Shown here in pieces: positions 53,128 to 61,678 of a stretch of 64,000 nt of DNA. How positions within the stretch are numbered: the stretch's first letter is position 1; every line of letters begins with the position of its first letter. The stretch covers positions 1 through 64,000 of the forward strand of contig NZ_NPMS01000004.1 of assembly GCF_002266285.1 (NCBI RefSeq), read 5' to 3'. The position numbers and the translations under genes were made by a program. This DNA is from Virgibacillus indicus (GTDB lineage: Bacteria > Bacillota > Bacilli > Bacillales > Amphibacillaceae). The notes below the pieces were generated by a model that ran no database searches, had not been told where the DNA came from, and saw nothing but the letters and a program-made list of their open reading frames with translations.

Positions 53128-54345
53128 TTAATAAAAGATATTAAATTTTCCTTTCTTCATTAACAGACCTATTCCGCCTAATTTCAGAAGATACCGGTTA
53201 TCAATTATTTTTTTCATTATTGTTGCCTTCCAGCCAAATAGCTTTTGCCCATTTAACACAACACCTATGGCATCGTTATGGCCCAAGGAAGCTACCGTAC
53301 CGAGGATATTCGGTTTAAATCCTTCCATCTCTCCACCGCTTACAAGGGATTTTATATTGTGAGCAACCACATCTGCCTGCTGAATGGCAATTTGCGCAGT
53401 TGGAGGGTAAGGTCTGCCATTTTCCGGATTCGTGATTAATGCACAGTCCCCAACGACAAAAATATCATCATATTCTGGTGTACGCATATCGGTTCTCACT
53501 TCAACTTTTCCGCGATTTGTTTTTAGTCCAGATTTTTCTACAATACCATTTGCTTTAACTCCTGCAGCCCAGACTGTTGTCATTGCTGGAATTTCAACTA
53601 ATTTTTCATCCTTTTCATACACAATTCCATCTGGCTTACATTCTTTGAGCATGGCACCTGTCACAAATTCCACTCCTCGTGATTCCAGTGAATTCATGGC
53701 ATATTCAACCAGGTCAGGATCAAATCCCGGCAAAACTGTTGGTGAACCTTCCACATTTATAATCCGGACAAGATTTTTCTCGATATCATATTCCTCGCAA
53801 AGTTCCGGTATACGATTAGCAAGCTCTCCAAGGAATTCAATCCCTGTAAATCCACCGCCGCCAACAACTATGTTTAAACGTGACTGTTTTTTAACATTTT
53901 CTGTGTGATAAAGAGCAAAATTATATTCGATGTGTTCCTTAATCAGCCGTGCATTATTTATGTTTCCAATTGTAAAAGCATGTTCATCCAGGCCAGGTAT
54001 GCCAAATGTTGCCGATTCAAATCCTAATCCAATAACAAGAATGTCGTATTCAATTTCTCCGTTTTCCAGCTTTACCTTCTTTTCTTCCTGCTTGATGGAA
54101 ACAACTTTATCCTGAACAAAATTAACCCTGCTCATTTTAATAACTTCTTTTATTGAAATACGGGTACGTTCATGATGCAGTGTTCCTGCAGCATTCTCAT
54201 GCAGCCAGGTAGACTGGTAATGATAGTCATTCAGATTGACAAGGGTAATATTTGCTTCATTTGCGCCTAATGACTTCTGTAGTTTCACAGTCGTCATCAT
54301 CCCCCCATATCCCGCACCAAGTATTACTATATTCGGTTTCTTCAT
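53128..54345 (-). CDS. ndh: Type II NADH dehydrogenase (YumB-like)
   Basis: A 405-residue flavoprotein of the NDH-2 family that oxidises NADH and reduces menaquinone without pumping protons, bound to the inner face of the membrane. The FAD motif is NIVILGAGYGGMM at the N terminus, the second nucleotide motif NIVVGGGGFTGIEFLGELA near residue 160, and the quinone-site phrase AQIAIQQADVVAHN near residue 320. The start at 54345 (MKKPNIVIL) follows GGAAGTGA; the longer frame to 54402 crosses a Crp/Fnr-type palindrome. Transcription may be under a Crp/Fnr factor. Confidence 0.95.
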   Translation of the reverse strand: MKKPNIVILGAGYGGMMTTVKLQKSLGANEANITLVNLNDYHYQSTWLHENAAGTLHHERTRISIKEVIKMSRVNFVQDKVVSIKQEEKKVKLENGEIEYDILVIGLGFESATFGIPGLDEHAFTIGNINNARLIKEHIEYNFALYHTENVKKQSRLNIVVGGGGFTGIEFLGELANRIPELCEEYDIEKNLVRIINVEGSPTVLPGFDPDLVEYAMNSLESRGVEFVTGAMLKECKPDGIVYEKDEKLVEIPAMTTVWAAGVKANGIVEKSGLKTNRGKVEVRTDMRTPEYDDIFVVGDCALITNPENGRPYPPTAQIAIQQADVVAHNIKSLVSGGEMEGFKPNILGTVASLGHNDAIGVVLNGQKLFGWKATIMKKIIDNRYLLKLGGIGLLMKKGKFNIFY

Positions 54346-54387
54346 TTTTTGATCACTTCCATTTATATATTTCCTTTTTAATACGTA

Positions 54388-54403
54388 TGTGACATTTTTC
54401 ACT
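54388..54403. promoter_or_regulatory. Crp/Fnr-type palindrome upstream of ndh
   Basis: TGTGA-CATTTT-TCACT matches TGTGA-N6-TCACA at nine of ten half-site positions. It is centred about 50 bp upstream of the ndh start codon. The 6-bp gap separates it from the Rex pattern, where TGTGA and TCACA are 8 bp apart. A Crp/Fnr gene lies at 55932-56636. Confidence 0.6.
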
Positions 54404-54678
54404 TATATAACAATAGAAACGCATGCATAATGCCACATAGATCTATTCGGAAATTAAAGTAAAATTAATATCTTTGTCATCATTTCGTAATATAACACCA
54501 AACAATATATTAGCCTTTTCAAGCGTTTTTTTCAACCCTAATTCTGTAAAAAGTCAATAAATTATTTATTCTGCCACACCTCACTAAAATTATGATGTGC
54601 ATTAATACACAATGCTTATTTGTTTATGATACTATTGGAATGGCGTACAATTTAATATAGTGTATTGGAGGGACAACC

Positions 54679-55662
54679 ATGACAGAAAAAGTATATGACG
54701 TTACCATAATCGGCGCAGGTCCTACTGGTTTATTCACTGCTTTTTATGGGGGTATGCGTCAAGCGAGCGTTAAAATAATTGAGAGTTTACCACATACTGG
54801 AGGGCAATTAACAGCCCTGTATCCAGAGAAATATATATATGATGTAGCAGGTTTTCCAAAAATTCGTGCACAGGAATTAGTAGAAAATCTGGAAGAACAG
54901 GCAAATTTATTTGATCCGACGATCGTACTTGAACAATCGGTGGAGAAAGTAGAAAGATTAGAAGATAATACCCTTAAACTAACAACAAATAAAGAAGTTC
55001 ACTATACAAAAACAATCATTATCACCGCAGGGAACGGTGCCTTCCAGCCAAGACGTTTAACTGTTGGCGGCTGCGATCAGTTTGAAGGAGTAAACCTCCA
55101 TTATCATGTGAAAGATATGAATAGATTTAAAGATCAGAATGTCATACTTTTAGGTGGCGGAGACTCTGCAGTAGACTGGGCTCTAATGCTGGAGCCAATC
55201 GCAAAAAAAGTAACACTTGTCCATCGCCGTGACAAGTTCCGGGCACATGAACACAGTGTTGAAAAATTAATGAATTCAAATGTGGACATTGTTACACCCT
55301 TTGTTCCAACAGAAATAGTCGCAACAGATCAAATAGATAAGGTAATTCTGGAAGAAGTAAAAGGCGACAGAGTAATGGAAGTCGATGTTGATGCAGTATT
55401 ATGTAATTATGGATTCGTCTCCACACTTGGCCCGATAAAGGACTGGGGACTGGAAATTGAAAAAAACAGTATTGTTGTAAATACAAAAATGGAGACAAAT
55501 ATTCCCGGCATTTATGCAGCAGGTGATATCAGCACCTATGAAGGCAAGGTAAAACTTATAGCCACCGGCTTTGGCGAAGGCCCAACTGCCATCAACAACG
55601 CCAAACAATACATCGATCCAAAAGCAAGAATCCAACCAAAACACTCGACAAGCATGTTTTAG
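54679..55662 (+). CDS. yumC: Ferredoxin/flavodoxin-NADP+ reductase YumC
   Basis: A thioredoxin-reductase-like flavoprotein of 327 residues without the CxxC pair, defining the YumC ferredoxin-NADP+ reductases of Bacilli. FAD motif [18 protein letters not shown] near residue 10; NADPH motif [14 protein letters not shown] near residue 157 with [13 protein letters not shown]; and the second FAD motif [25 protein letters not shown] near residue 278. It reduces ferredoxin or flavodoxin with NADPH for Fe-S assembly and desaturases. TGGAGGG precedes the ATG. Confidence 0.96.
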   Translation: MTEKVYDVTIIGAGPTGLFTAFYGGMRQASVKIIESLPHTGGQLTALYPEKYIYDVAGFPKIRAQELVENLEEQANLFDPTIVLEQSVEKVERLEDNTLKLTTNKEVHYTKTIIITAGNGAFQPRRLTVGGCDQFEGVNLHYHVKDMNRFKDQNVILLGGGDSAVDWALMLEPIAKKVTLVHRRDKFRAHEHSVEKLMNSNVDIVTPFVPTEIVATDQIDKVILEEVKGDRVMEVDVDAVLCNYGFVSTLGPIKDWGLEIEKNSIVVNTKMETNIPGIYAAGDISTYEGKVKLIATGFGEGPTAINNAKQYIDPKARIQPKHSTSMF

Positions 55663-55888
55663 AACGAAAAGCGAAGGCGACTGTTCAGAAGCGGACTCAT
55701 AAGCAAGAGGCCGAAAAGAGAGTGGTCTTTCTCTCTTGAAGTGCCTATTGCTTATGACGGCAGCTTCTAGGAGCCGGAGCTGGACACTAGGAAAAGTACA
55801 GCGGGCTTGCCCTCCGTCGCTAGCCCACGCGGCACTAGACAGCGAAAAGCAGAGGCGACTGCTTAGAAGCGGACGCATAAGCAAAAAA
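55662..55888. repeat. Palindromic intergenic repeat of the Bacillaceae 'AGCGGA...GAGCTGGACACTAG' type
   Basis: A block of about 48 bp (55662-55710) recurs in degenerate form at 55839-55888 (shared AGCGAAAAGC, GGCGACTG, AGAAGCGGAC, CATAAGCAA). Between them an inverted copy, TTGCTTATGACGGCAGCTTCT read in part at 55749-55769, is followed by GGAGCCGGAGCTGGACACTA. The region is richer in G+C than its surroundings and starts at the yumC stop. It resembles dispersed intergenic repeats known in several Bacillus-like genomes, some of MITE or REP character. Confidence 0.75.
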
Positions 55889-55933
55889 TAAAGCTGGAAC
55901 AACGGACTAATCCGTGGCTCCAGCTTTATTTTT
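55885..55933. terminator. Bidirectional terminator between yumC and the crp/fnr gene
   Basis: AAAAATAAAGCTGGA and TCCAGCTTTATTTTT with an inner CGGA/TCCG stem form a strong hairpin. Confidence 0.9.
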
Positions 55934-56636
55934 ATTCTGAGGCTATATCTACAAGTGCCTGCTTATCGATTAATTTGATATTCCGATGTCCTGTTTGTTC
56001 GATCCAGCCATTTGTTTGAAAACCCGATAATCTCCTGCTGATTGTTTCCTGAGTTGTTCCCAAATATGAGGCCAGATCTTTTTTACTCATAGGCAGTACA
56101 ATTTCATTTGTGTTCGTCTCATCTGCTAATTCGATTAAATAGCTTGCAGTCCGCGTTTCCACATCCTTGGAACTTAACTGACCAACTAATTTTTCCGTTT
56201 GTTCCAGCCGGTTACTGAACTGCTCCAAGATTTTCACTGCGATGGTTGGATGCTTTTGCATCAGTTTCTGCATGTCACTTCTATGAATCATGCAAATATT
56301 CGTTTTTGCCATTGCTTCCGCATAACTATCCAATACCTTTTCAGTAAATAATGCCAGTTCCCCCATAAACTCACCCGGGTCCAGTATTCGCAGAAGCTGT
56401 TCTTTACCAGATTCGAACAGCTGATAGCTTTTAACCCGTCCCTGATGTACAATATATAAGTATTCGAGAGGGTCTCCTTCATGATAAATAATTTCACCTT
56501 TTTTAAAATTTCTGTGACTGCTCATACTTGCTATTTTTACCATTTCATCGTGATCAAGATGATTAAAAAAAGGTACCTTTGAAACACATAAATGTTTACT
56601 GTCTAATTCTTTATTATGGTTACATGATTCGCTCAT
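55932..56636 (-). CDS. Crp/Fnr-family transcriptional regulator
   Basis: A 234-residue regulator: cyclic-nucleotide-binding-like beta-roll (about 20-125; KGEIIYHEGDPLEYLYIVHQGRVK and GEFMGELALF), long dimer helix, and a C-terminal winged helix with the recognition helix TTQETISRRLSGFQ near residue 195. The arginine of the cAMP phosphate cassette is not obvious. Two N-terminal cysteines (SESC and LCVSKVPFF) recall the FNR arrangement, but the full four-cysteine set is not visible, so an Fe-S cluster is uncertain. The start at 56636 follows GGAGG. A possible target is ndh. Confidence 0.9.
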   Translation of the reverse strand: MSESCNHNKELDSKHLCVSKVPFFNHLDHDEMVKIASMSSHRNFKKGEIIYHEGDPLEYLYIVHQGRVKSYQLFESGKEQLLRILDPGEFMGELALFTEKVLDSYAEAMAKTNICMIHRSDMQKLMQKHPTIAVKILEQFSNRLEQTEKLVGQLSSKDVETRTASYLIELADETNTNEIVLPMSKKDLASYLGTTQETISRRLSGFQTNGWIEQTGHRNIKLIDKQALVDIASE

Positions 56637-56707
56637 TGGATAACCTCCATTCTCTCTAGAACTATTATATCTCACAATATAAAAACAGAGGCTTTAGCTG
56701 CTCGGAC

Positions 56708-56745
56708 AAAAGAAAAGCCAGGGCGCTTCAAGCATCCTGACTGAA
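56708..56745 (-). terminator. Terminator of yutM
   Basis: CAGGATGCTT and AAGCGCCCTG pair with two mismatches, followed on the minus strand by GGCTTTTCTTTTG. Confidence 0.7.
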
Positions 56746-56750
56746 CCAAT

Positions 56751-57107
56751 TTAGCAATTTTCCGGTGAACCTTCTCTATTCTTTGCCCGAAATGAGGATC
56801 CACATCCACATGAAACAATGGCATTCGGATTATCGATACTGAACCCGCCGCCCATCATGTTTTGCTTAAAATCTATTGTTGTTCCTTCTATGATAGGAAT
56901 GTCCTGGTTGAAAAACACAACAGGGATCCCATTAATATCTTCCTTCACATCAAGTTCTTCATTAACATCATATTCAAAGCCTAATGAATAGGATAATCCG
57001 CTGCATCCGCCACCTTTGATACCAAAGCGCAAGCGTGCCCCTGCTGTTTCTTCTTTCATCATTTCCTGAATCTGATTACTTGCATTATCTGTAATCGTAA
57101 TAACCAC
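56751..57107 (-). CDS. yutM: A-type iron-sulfur carrier protein YutM (HesB/IscA/ErpA family)
   Basis: A 118-residue A-type carrier that receives Fe-S clusters from the SUF scaffold and hands them to target enzymes. The three cluster ligands are Cys35 (GGGCSGLSY), Cys100 and Cys102 (SCGCGSSF). A short Glu/Asn/Cys tail follows. The start is GTG with AGGAGG 7 bases upstream. It lies beside nfu, and the yuzD remnant lies between them, as in the B. subtilis order. Confidence 0.95.
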   Translation of the reverse strand: MVITITDNASNQIQEMMKEETAGARLRFGIKGGGCSGLSYSLGFEYDVNEELDVKEDINGIPVVFFNQDIPIIEGTTIDFKQNMMGGGFSIDNPNAIVSCGCGSSFRAKNREGSPENC

Positions 57108-57181
57108 TACACGGCCTCCTTTTTCATGTTAGGTTATCTACTAGTATACAAATATTAACACTACTTCTCAAACAATTCGTT

Positions 57182-57400
57182 TTAATTCGCAAATTTATCT
57201 TCCTGAGCCTGCAGCTCTACCCCATTTTTATCCAAATCCTGATAAATAGTTTTCAATTGTGGGATTCCTTCTTCTTCTATTTCTTCATTTACAAAAACAA
57301 TCGGATAAAATAAATCCTCTTCAAAAATACGCTCTACCTATTTATCATAATCAGTACATTTTTATTGCTCACCAGAAAAATCTCCGCTGCATAGTTACTT
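57182..57400 (-). pseudogene. yuzD: Remnant of yuzD (DUF1462)
   Basis: On the minus strand the frame ending at TAA 57182 encodes IFEEDLFYPIVFVNEEIEEE followed by GIPQLKTIYQDLDKNGVELQ, which is the C-terminal part of the YuzD (DUF1462) family. Upstream an in-frame TAG at 57338-57340 interrupts it (TDYDK, stop, VERI), another TAA follows further up, and the N-terminal half with its cysteine motif is not recognisable. About 50 codons remain. B. subtilis has intact yuzD directly before yutI (nfu), exactly this position. Confidence 0.75.
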
Positions 57401-57526
57401 TTATTTTACAAAATGTTCATGAAAAGATAAACTAAAAGAGACTAAAGATACACGGGATTAATTTTTGAGATAGATTTTTCAGCAAATCCGTTTTATAATA
57501 GTAATATGGAAAGGAGAAGATGGATA

Positions 57527-57751
57527 ATGCAAGAACAAGTACAAGAAGTATTGAACAAATTACGTCCATTTTTACTGCGTGATGGTGGAGATGTGGAATT
57601 AATTGATGTGGATGATGAAGGCATTGTGCTTCTTCGTCTCATGGGAGCTTGCGGGAACTGCCCAAGTTCTACAATCACATTAAAAGCAGGTATTGAACGT
57701 GCATTGATGGCTGAAGTTCCTGGCGTTAGAGAAATCGAACAGGTATTTTAA
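57527..57751 (+). CDS. nfu: NifU-like scaffold/carrier protein Nfu (YutI)
   Basis: A 74-residue single NifU C-terminal domain. The cluster ligands are Cys42 and Cys45 (GACGNCPSS); two subunits hold one [4Fe-4S] cluster between them. The N-terminal [20 protein letters not shown] is the family hallmark. The start at 57527 is 10 bases past AAGGAG; a longer frame from 57506 would include that site. It is divergent from the yuzD remnant and yutM. Confidence 0.95.
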   Translation: MQEQVQEVLNKLRPFLLRDGGDVELIDVDDEGIVLLRLMGACGNCPSSTITLKAGIERALMAEVPGVREIEQVF

Positions 57752-57771
57752 TTATACGATAGATCATATGG

Positions 57772-57804
57772 AAGGCAGACATCTTATTGTCTGCCTTTTT
57801 TAAT
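57772..57804. terminator. Bidirectional terminator between nfu and the dehydrogenase gene
   Basis: AAGGCAGAC and GTCTGCCTT enclose an 8-base loop, followed by TTTTT. Confidence 0.88.
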
Positions 57805-57811
57805 GTATTTT

Positions 57812-58777
57812 TTATTCCACCGGAGTTTTCGGTTTTCCACCATTCAGAACAGACACAATATTTTCCAGGCACAGTTCAAGCATTGCCGTCCGTGTTTCCT
57901 CACTTGCCGATCCAATATGCGGCAGACAAACTGCGTTATCCAGAGTCATTAATGGATGATCTTTTCGAATTGGTTCTTCGACAAATACATCCAGTCCGGC
58001 TGCTGTAATCTGCTTTGTCTTCAACGCTTCAAAAAGTGCTTCCTCATCTACTGTTGCACCGCGTGATATATTTATAAAAATACCGGTAGCTTTCATTTTT
58101 TTAAATGCAGATGCATCGAACATTTTATGTGTTTCGCTGCTCAATGGCACAACGGAAACAACAAAATCTGCTTCACTTAACAGATTGTCAAAATCAGTAT
58201 AGACTGCCTGCAATTCCTCTTCAGCTTTATGTTTCCGTGAGCGATTATGATACAGCACTGACATTCCAAAACCTCTGGCACGTCTGGCAATTGCTTCTCC
58301 AATTCTTCCCATCCCGACAATTCCTATAGTTTTATGGTGAATATCAGAGCCTGCAAGTAAATACGGTGCCCAGTTTTTCCACTGGTCGTTCTTAATATAT
58401 TTATTTGCTTCAACAATCCTTCTTGCAGTAGCCATTAGCAATGCAAATCCTAAATCTGCAGTTGTTTCCGTTAGGACATCAGGTGTGTTTGTGATAATTA
58501 CTTCTTTTTCCTTCGCAGCCTCTATATCAATATTATCAAATCCGACTGCCAGATTAGCAGATATTTTGAGTCGTGTTGCATGATTCAAGAGCTCTTGATC
58601 AATTGCATCACTCAGCATGCTTATTAAACCATCCGCATCTTTTACTTCCTCCAGCAGCACATCCCTGGGTACAGGCTCCCCTTCTTTCTCCCACATTCGA
58701 AAATCAATATCATTCATATATGGGTGCAGTAACTTATCAGGTATTTTTCTGGTAATATAAACTTTTGGTTTCGACAT
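57812..58777 (-). CDS. D-2-hydroxyacid dehydrogenase, glyoxylate/hydroxypyruvate reductase type
   Basis: A cytoplasmic NAD(P)-dependent dehydrogenase of 321 residues. The Rossmann motif is GIVGMGRIGEAIARRARGFG near residue 148. The catalytic Arg is in ISRGATVDEEAL near residue 232, Glu in VEEPIRKDHPL near residue 262 and His in LPHIGSASEET near residue 280. NLAVGFDNIDIEAAKEK near residue 72 is typical of GyaR/GhrB-like enzymes. The substrate could be glyoxylate, hydroxypyruvate or 2-ketogluconate. The start at 58777 lies 25 bp after yutH on the same strand. Confidence 0.9.
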   Translation of the reverse strand: MSKPKVYITRKIPDKLLHPYMNDIDFRMWEKEGEPVPRDVLLEEVKDADGLISMLSDAIDQELLNHATRLKISANLAVGFDNIDIEAAKEKEVIITNTPDVLTETTADLGFALLMATARRIVEANKYIKNDQWKNWAPYLLAGSDIHHKTIGIVGMGRIGEAIARRARGFGMSVLYHNRSRKHKAEEELQAVYTDFDNLLSEADFVVSVVPLSSETHKMFDASAFKKMKATGIFINISRGATVDEEALFEALKTKQITAAGLDVFVEEPIRKDHPLMTLDNAVCLPHIGSASEETRTAMLELCLENIVSVLNGGKPKTPVE

Positions 58778-58802
58778 ATCCTGCCTCACTCCTGTATCAT
58801 GA

Positions 58803-59780
58803 TTATAACCAGTGTAACACAGGAATTTGCAATGCCTCATGATCCATGTTTACTGTTTCAAAAAAACGCTTAAGCTTTTTCTCATAAATGTTCTGTTTTT
58901 CCAGCATGGATTGTAATTCGATATAGGATTGCTCTGGATCTTCTCGTTTAATTCCACGCTCCATCAAATCAAAAAAATGAATGGGAAAAATTAATCTGGC
59001 ATAAAGCAGCCGCCAGCTGAATACAGATAATGGTCTGACTGATTGATATTCGTTAATAAATAAGCCGATTTCTTGGGTCTCCTTATTATTAAGCATCATG
59101 AATCGTATAACTTCTGCTATATCCCTCACAGGATGGTCATAGAATAAATCCTCTGCCCATATAACAGGCCTACTCAGCTGATCTGAATAACGTCTAAATG
59201 CAATGGTCCCCTGATCAGCCTCGTGGAAACGGTGATCATAATTACTTTCCTGAAGGTACTGTATTCCATTTTCACTAATCCCGATAATGTATGGTAATAC
59301 ATCCATTAGCAGTCGATAATAGCTCGAAGGATTCTTTCGACTATCTTCTTCTATATGATTTTCAAAAAAGGAAAGCTTGTTTATCCATAACTGCTTCCAC
59401 TGACCATAGCTGGAAATTGATTTTGGCTCATAGCTGTATGCGGAGCCAACCTGGTGAAAATTTCCCAGTGATGCCCCTGATGAATAAGGATTTTCGGAAT
59501 GATTATGCCGTAACTGAAACACCATATAATCAGAACCCTGATTTTTGGTAATCCAATCTCCATGTATATTCGGTATTGGCACAGCCAGTTGACTATACCT
59601 GTTTTCCATCAAATAATAAGCCAGTGCTGCCTGTTCCATATGTATAATTTCCTTGTTGTCTGCAGAAATGGTAAAATAAACATATTCATCTTGTTTGTAC
59701 CCATCCCTACCATCCAGCATCACTTTCTCTTCCGTCTGGATTGCATAATAAGTACGAATCATATCTGTAAATGGCAACAT
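58803..59780 (-). CDS. yutH: Spore coat-associated kinase-like protein YutH
   Basis: A 325-residue member of the CotS/YutH group, distant relatives of aminoglycoside/choline kinases found in the spore coat. The pattern MEQAALAYYLMENRYSQLAVPIPN near the N terminus and a degenerate catalytic region around WAEDLFYDHPVRDIAEVIRF near residue 215 (the usual HxDxxxxN is not intact) fit the family. A structural rather than enzymatic role is likely. The start at 59780 follows GGGGGAG. The neighbours yutG and yutF are as in B. subtilis. Confidence 0.88.
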   Translation of the reverse strand: MLPFTDMIRTYYAIQTEEKVMLDGRDGYKQDEYVYFTISADNKEIIHMEQAALAYYLMENRYSQLAVPIPNIHGDWITKNQGSDYMVFQLRHNHSENPYSSGASLGNFHQVGSAYSYEPKSISSYGQWKQLWINKLSFFENHIEEDSRKNPSSYYRLLMDVLPYIIGISENGIQYLQESNYDHRFHEADQGTIAFRRYSDQLSRPVIWAEDLFYDHPVRDIAEVIRFMMLNNKETQEIGLFINEYQSVRPLSVFSWRLLYARLIFPIHFFDLMERGIKREDPEQSYIELQSMLEKQNIYEKKLKRFFETVNMDHEALQIPVLHWL

Positions 59781-59864
59781 GATCTCCCCCATAAGCTTTT
59801 ACCATAGTGTATGAGGTGAAAATACATTTCTTAACTAAAATTCTCAAGAAAAAAGGTGATTGAT

Positions 59865-60377
59865 TTGGATAAAAATACAAAACAAAGCGAATTGGAAGTA
59901 AAAGCAAGACAATGGCTCACAGAACGTGGTGTTACATTAGATGATATTGCAGAGCTTGTTTATTACTTGCAGTCAAAATATCATGAGAACTTAAGCATGG
60001 AGGATTGCCGGCATAATGTGGACCGTGTTTTAACAAAAAGAGAGGTGCAGAATGCAGTATTAACCGGTATTCAATTAGATGTGCTTGCTGAGAAAAAGCT
60101 GCTCGAGCAGCCATTGCAAAAAACAATAGATACGGATGAAAGTCTTTATGGGGTTGATGAAATTATTGCACTATCCATTGTAAATGTTTATGGTTCCATT
60201 GGCTTTACAAACTATGGTTACATTGATAAACAAAAACCTGGCATTTTAAAGAAATTGAACGATAAATCCACAGGAAAAGTGCATACATTTCTTGATGATA
60301 TCGTTGGCGCAATTGCCGCTGCAGCCTCAAGCAGACTAGCTCACGGTACTGCTGATGATAAAGAATTGGATGATTAA
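59865..60377 (+). CDS. yutG: Phosphatidylglycerophosphatase A-like protein YutG
   Basis: A 170-residue protein of the PgpA family in its Bacillus form, which lacks the membrane spans of the E. coli enzyme. The C-terminal signature is TGKVHTFLDDIVGAIAAAASSRLAHG, and the middle has YGVDEIIALSIVNVYGSIGFTNYGYIDK. The biochemical substrate is unproven. I place the start at the TTG at 59865, six bases after AAAGGTG; a GTG at 59856 in frame would overlap that site. It is divergent from yutH. Confidence 0.88.
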   Translation: MDKNTKQSELEVKARQWLTERGVTLDDIAELVYYLQSKYHENLSMEDCRHNVDRVLTKREVQNAVLTGIQLDVLAEKKLLEQPLQKTIDTDESLYGVDEIIALSIVNVYGSIGFTNYGYIDKQKPGILKKLNDKSTGKVHTFLDDIVGAIAAAASSRLAHGTADDKELDD

Positions 60378-60378
60378 A

Positions 60379-60405
60379 AAGGAAGAGCTGCTACGCTCTT
60401 CCTAA
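60379..60405. terminator. Hairpin between yutG and yutF
   Basis: AAGGAAGAGC and GCTCTTCCT enclose a 6-base loop between convergent genes; the T run is interrupted. Confidence 0.7.
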
Positions 60406-61172
60406 ATTTTATCCGTCCATTCCCTTAAGCTTTGAACATAATAGTCTGGCCGTTTTTCCAGAGATTCCAGTTCGCCGAATGGTGTTACACCTGTAAAAAC
60501 CATCAATGTATCAATCCCAGCATTGATGCCTGCACGAATATCTGTATTATAATTATCGCCAACCATTAATGTGTCCGCTTTAGGCAAGCCAAGCATTTCA
60601 ACAGCTTCATCCATTATTATTCGTTCCGGCTTTCCGATAAAAATAGGTTTCTTTCCTGTACTTACCGTAATAACTGAAGTTAACGCACCATTGCCAGGCA
60701 AAAGTCCTCTTTCCGTCGGTATCGCGATATCACTGTTTGTAGAAATAAATGTCGCACCGTTACGAACTTCAATACAGGCTTGAGCCAATTTTTCATAATT
60801 AATTGCACGGTCAATCCCGGCTACTACGAAATCACAATTTTCCTCCGCAATTATTAACCCTTCTTTTTCCAAAGCATGATATATTCCCTCTTCACCAATA
60901 ACGTAGCATCTGGCATCAGCTTTTTGCTGTTTTATGTATTTCGCTGTGGCCAGACTTGTTGTCACAACCTTATCTGGAGTTGACTTTATTCCCATTGCAT
61001 TTAGTTTGTCTGATACAGCTTTTTGTGTTTTGGATGAGTTATTAGTAACGAATAAATACGGAATGTTTTTCGCACTCAATGCATCTATAAAATCGGCTGC
61101 AGCCTCGATAGGCTCTTTACCAAGATACATCGTTCCATCCAGATCAATTAAATATCCTTTATATTGTTTCAA
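60402..61172 (-). CDS. yutF: HAD-IIA family phosphatase YutF (NagD-like)
   Basis: A 256-residue haloacid-dehalogenase phosphatase of the NagD/p-nitrophenyl phosphatase group. Motif I is YLIDLDGTMY near residue 7, motif II FVTNNSSKT near residue 41, the conserved Lys GKPER near residue 182 and motif III MVGDNYNTDIRAG near residue 202. A cap domain lies between motifs II and III. Likely a general sugar- or nucleotide-phosphate phosphatase. The start is TTG with AGAGAGG upstream. Confidence 0.94.
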   Translation of the reverse strand: MKQYKGYLIDLDGTMYLGKEPIEAAADFIDALSAKNIPYLFVTNNSSKTQKAVSDKLNAMGIKSTPDKVVTTSLATAKYIKQQKADARCYVIGEEGIYHALEKEGLIIAEENCDFVVAGIDRAINYEKLAQACIEVRNGATFISTNSDIAIPTERGLLPGNGALTSVITVSTGKKPIFIGKPERIIMDEAVEMLGLPKADTLMVGDNYNTDIRAGINAGIDTLMVFTGVTPFGELESLEKRPDYYVQSLREWTDKI

Positions 61173-61240
61173 GATTAAACCTCTCTTTCCAGCTCTTTCA
61201 AATTGGACGTTTACGCATACTTTGATGTACTTTTAACTAC

Positions 61241-61540
61241 GCAGTTTTTATAAACTGCAACGTAACCGCTCTCTTGATTTCAACCTCGGACGGATGTTTC
61301 GCGGGTTGAACGGATTATCAGGATTTGGGGTACTTTTCTGAGCTCAACAGCTAGAAAACATTAGCCACTGATCACATAGAGCGCCTCTCTATGCCCAAAC
61401 AACCAGATACAAGTAGCCACCGGGCACATAGAGCGCCTCTCTATGCCCAAACAACCAGATACAAGTAGCCACCGGGCACATAGAGCGCCTCTCTATGCCC
61501 AAACAACCAGATACAAGTAGCCACCGGGCACATAGAGGCG
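61241..61540. repeat. Head-plus-array repeat element: hairpin, 70-bp head, four 52-bp units (copy 2)
   Basis: The hairpin GCAGTTT-TTAT-AAACTGC (61241-61258) and the 70-bp head (61274-61343) are followed by four 52-bp units; the CACATAGAG phrase recurs at 61373, 61425, 61477 and 61529. The orientation is the same as for the element at 52244-52643. It occupies most of the 506-bp gap between yutF and the SufR-like gene. The remaining part (61541-61678) contains a weak TTAGCAATT/AATTGCTAA inverted repeat. Confidence 0.93.
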
Positions 61541-61678
61541 GGGGATGGCTGATATGATGATGGAAGTGTGGTTATATTTACTGAGCGGTCGATGGGATTC
61601 ATCGCTGATTTTACTTAGCAATTTCTATCAATTGCTAACTAAATTTCATTAATAAACTAAATAAAGAAGGACAGCACC

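Noticed and set aside
54679..55662. Thioredoxin reductase
   Set aside because: The fold is similar, but the CxxC pair is missing; the YumC ferredoxin-NADP+ reductase family fits better and also agrees with the gene order.
52244..61540. The 9-kb stretch between the two head-plus-array elements as a composite mobile island
   Set aside because: The genes inside follow the B. subtilis order (yuiB to yutF), so they are core genes and not cargo.
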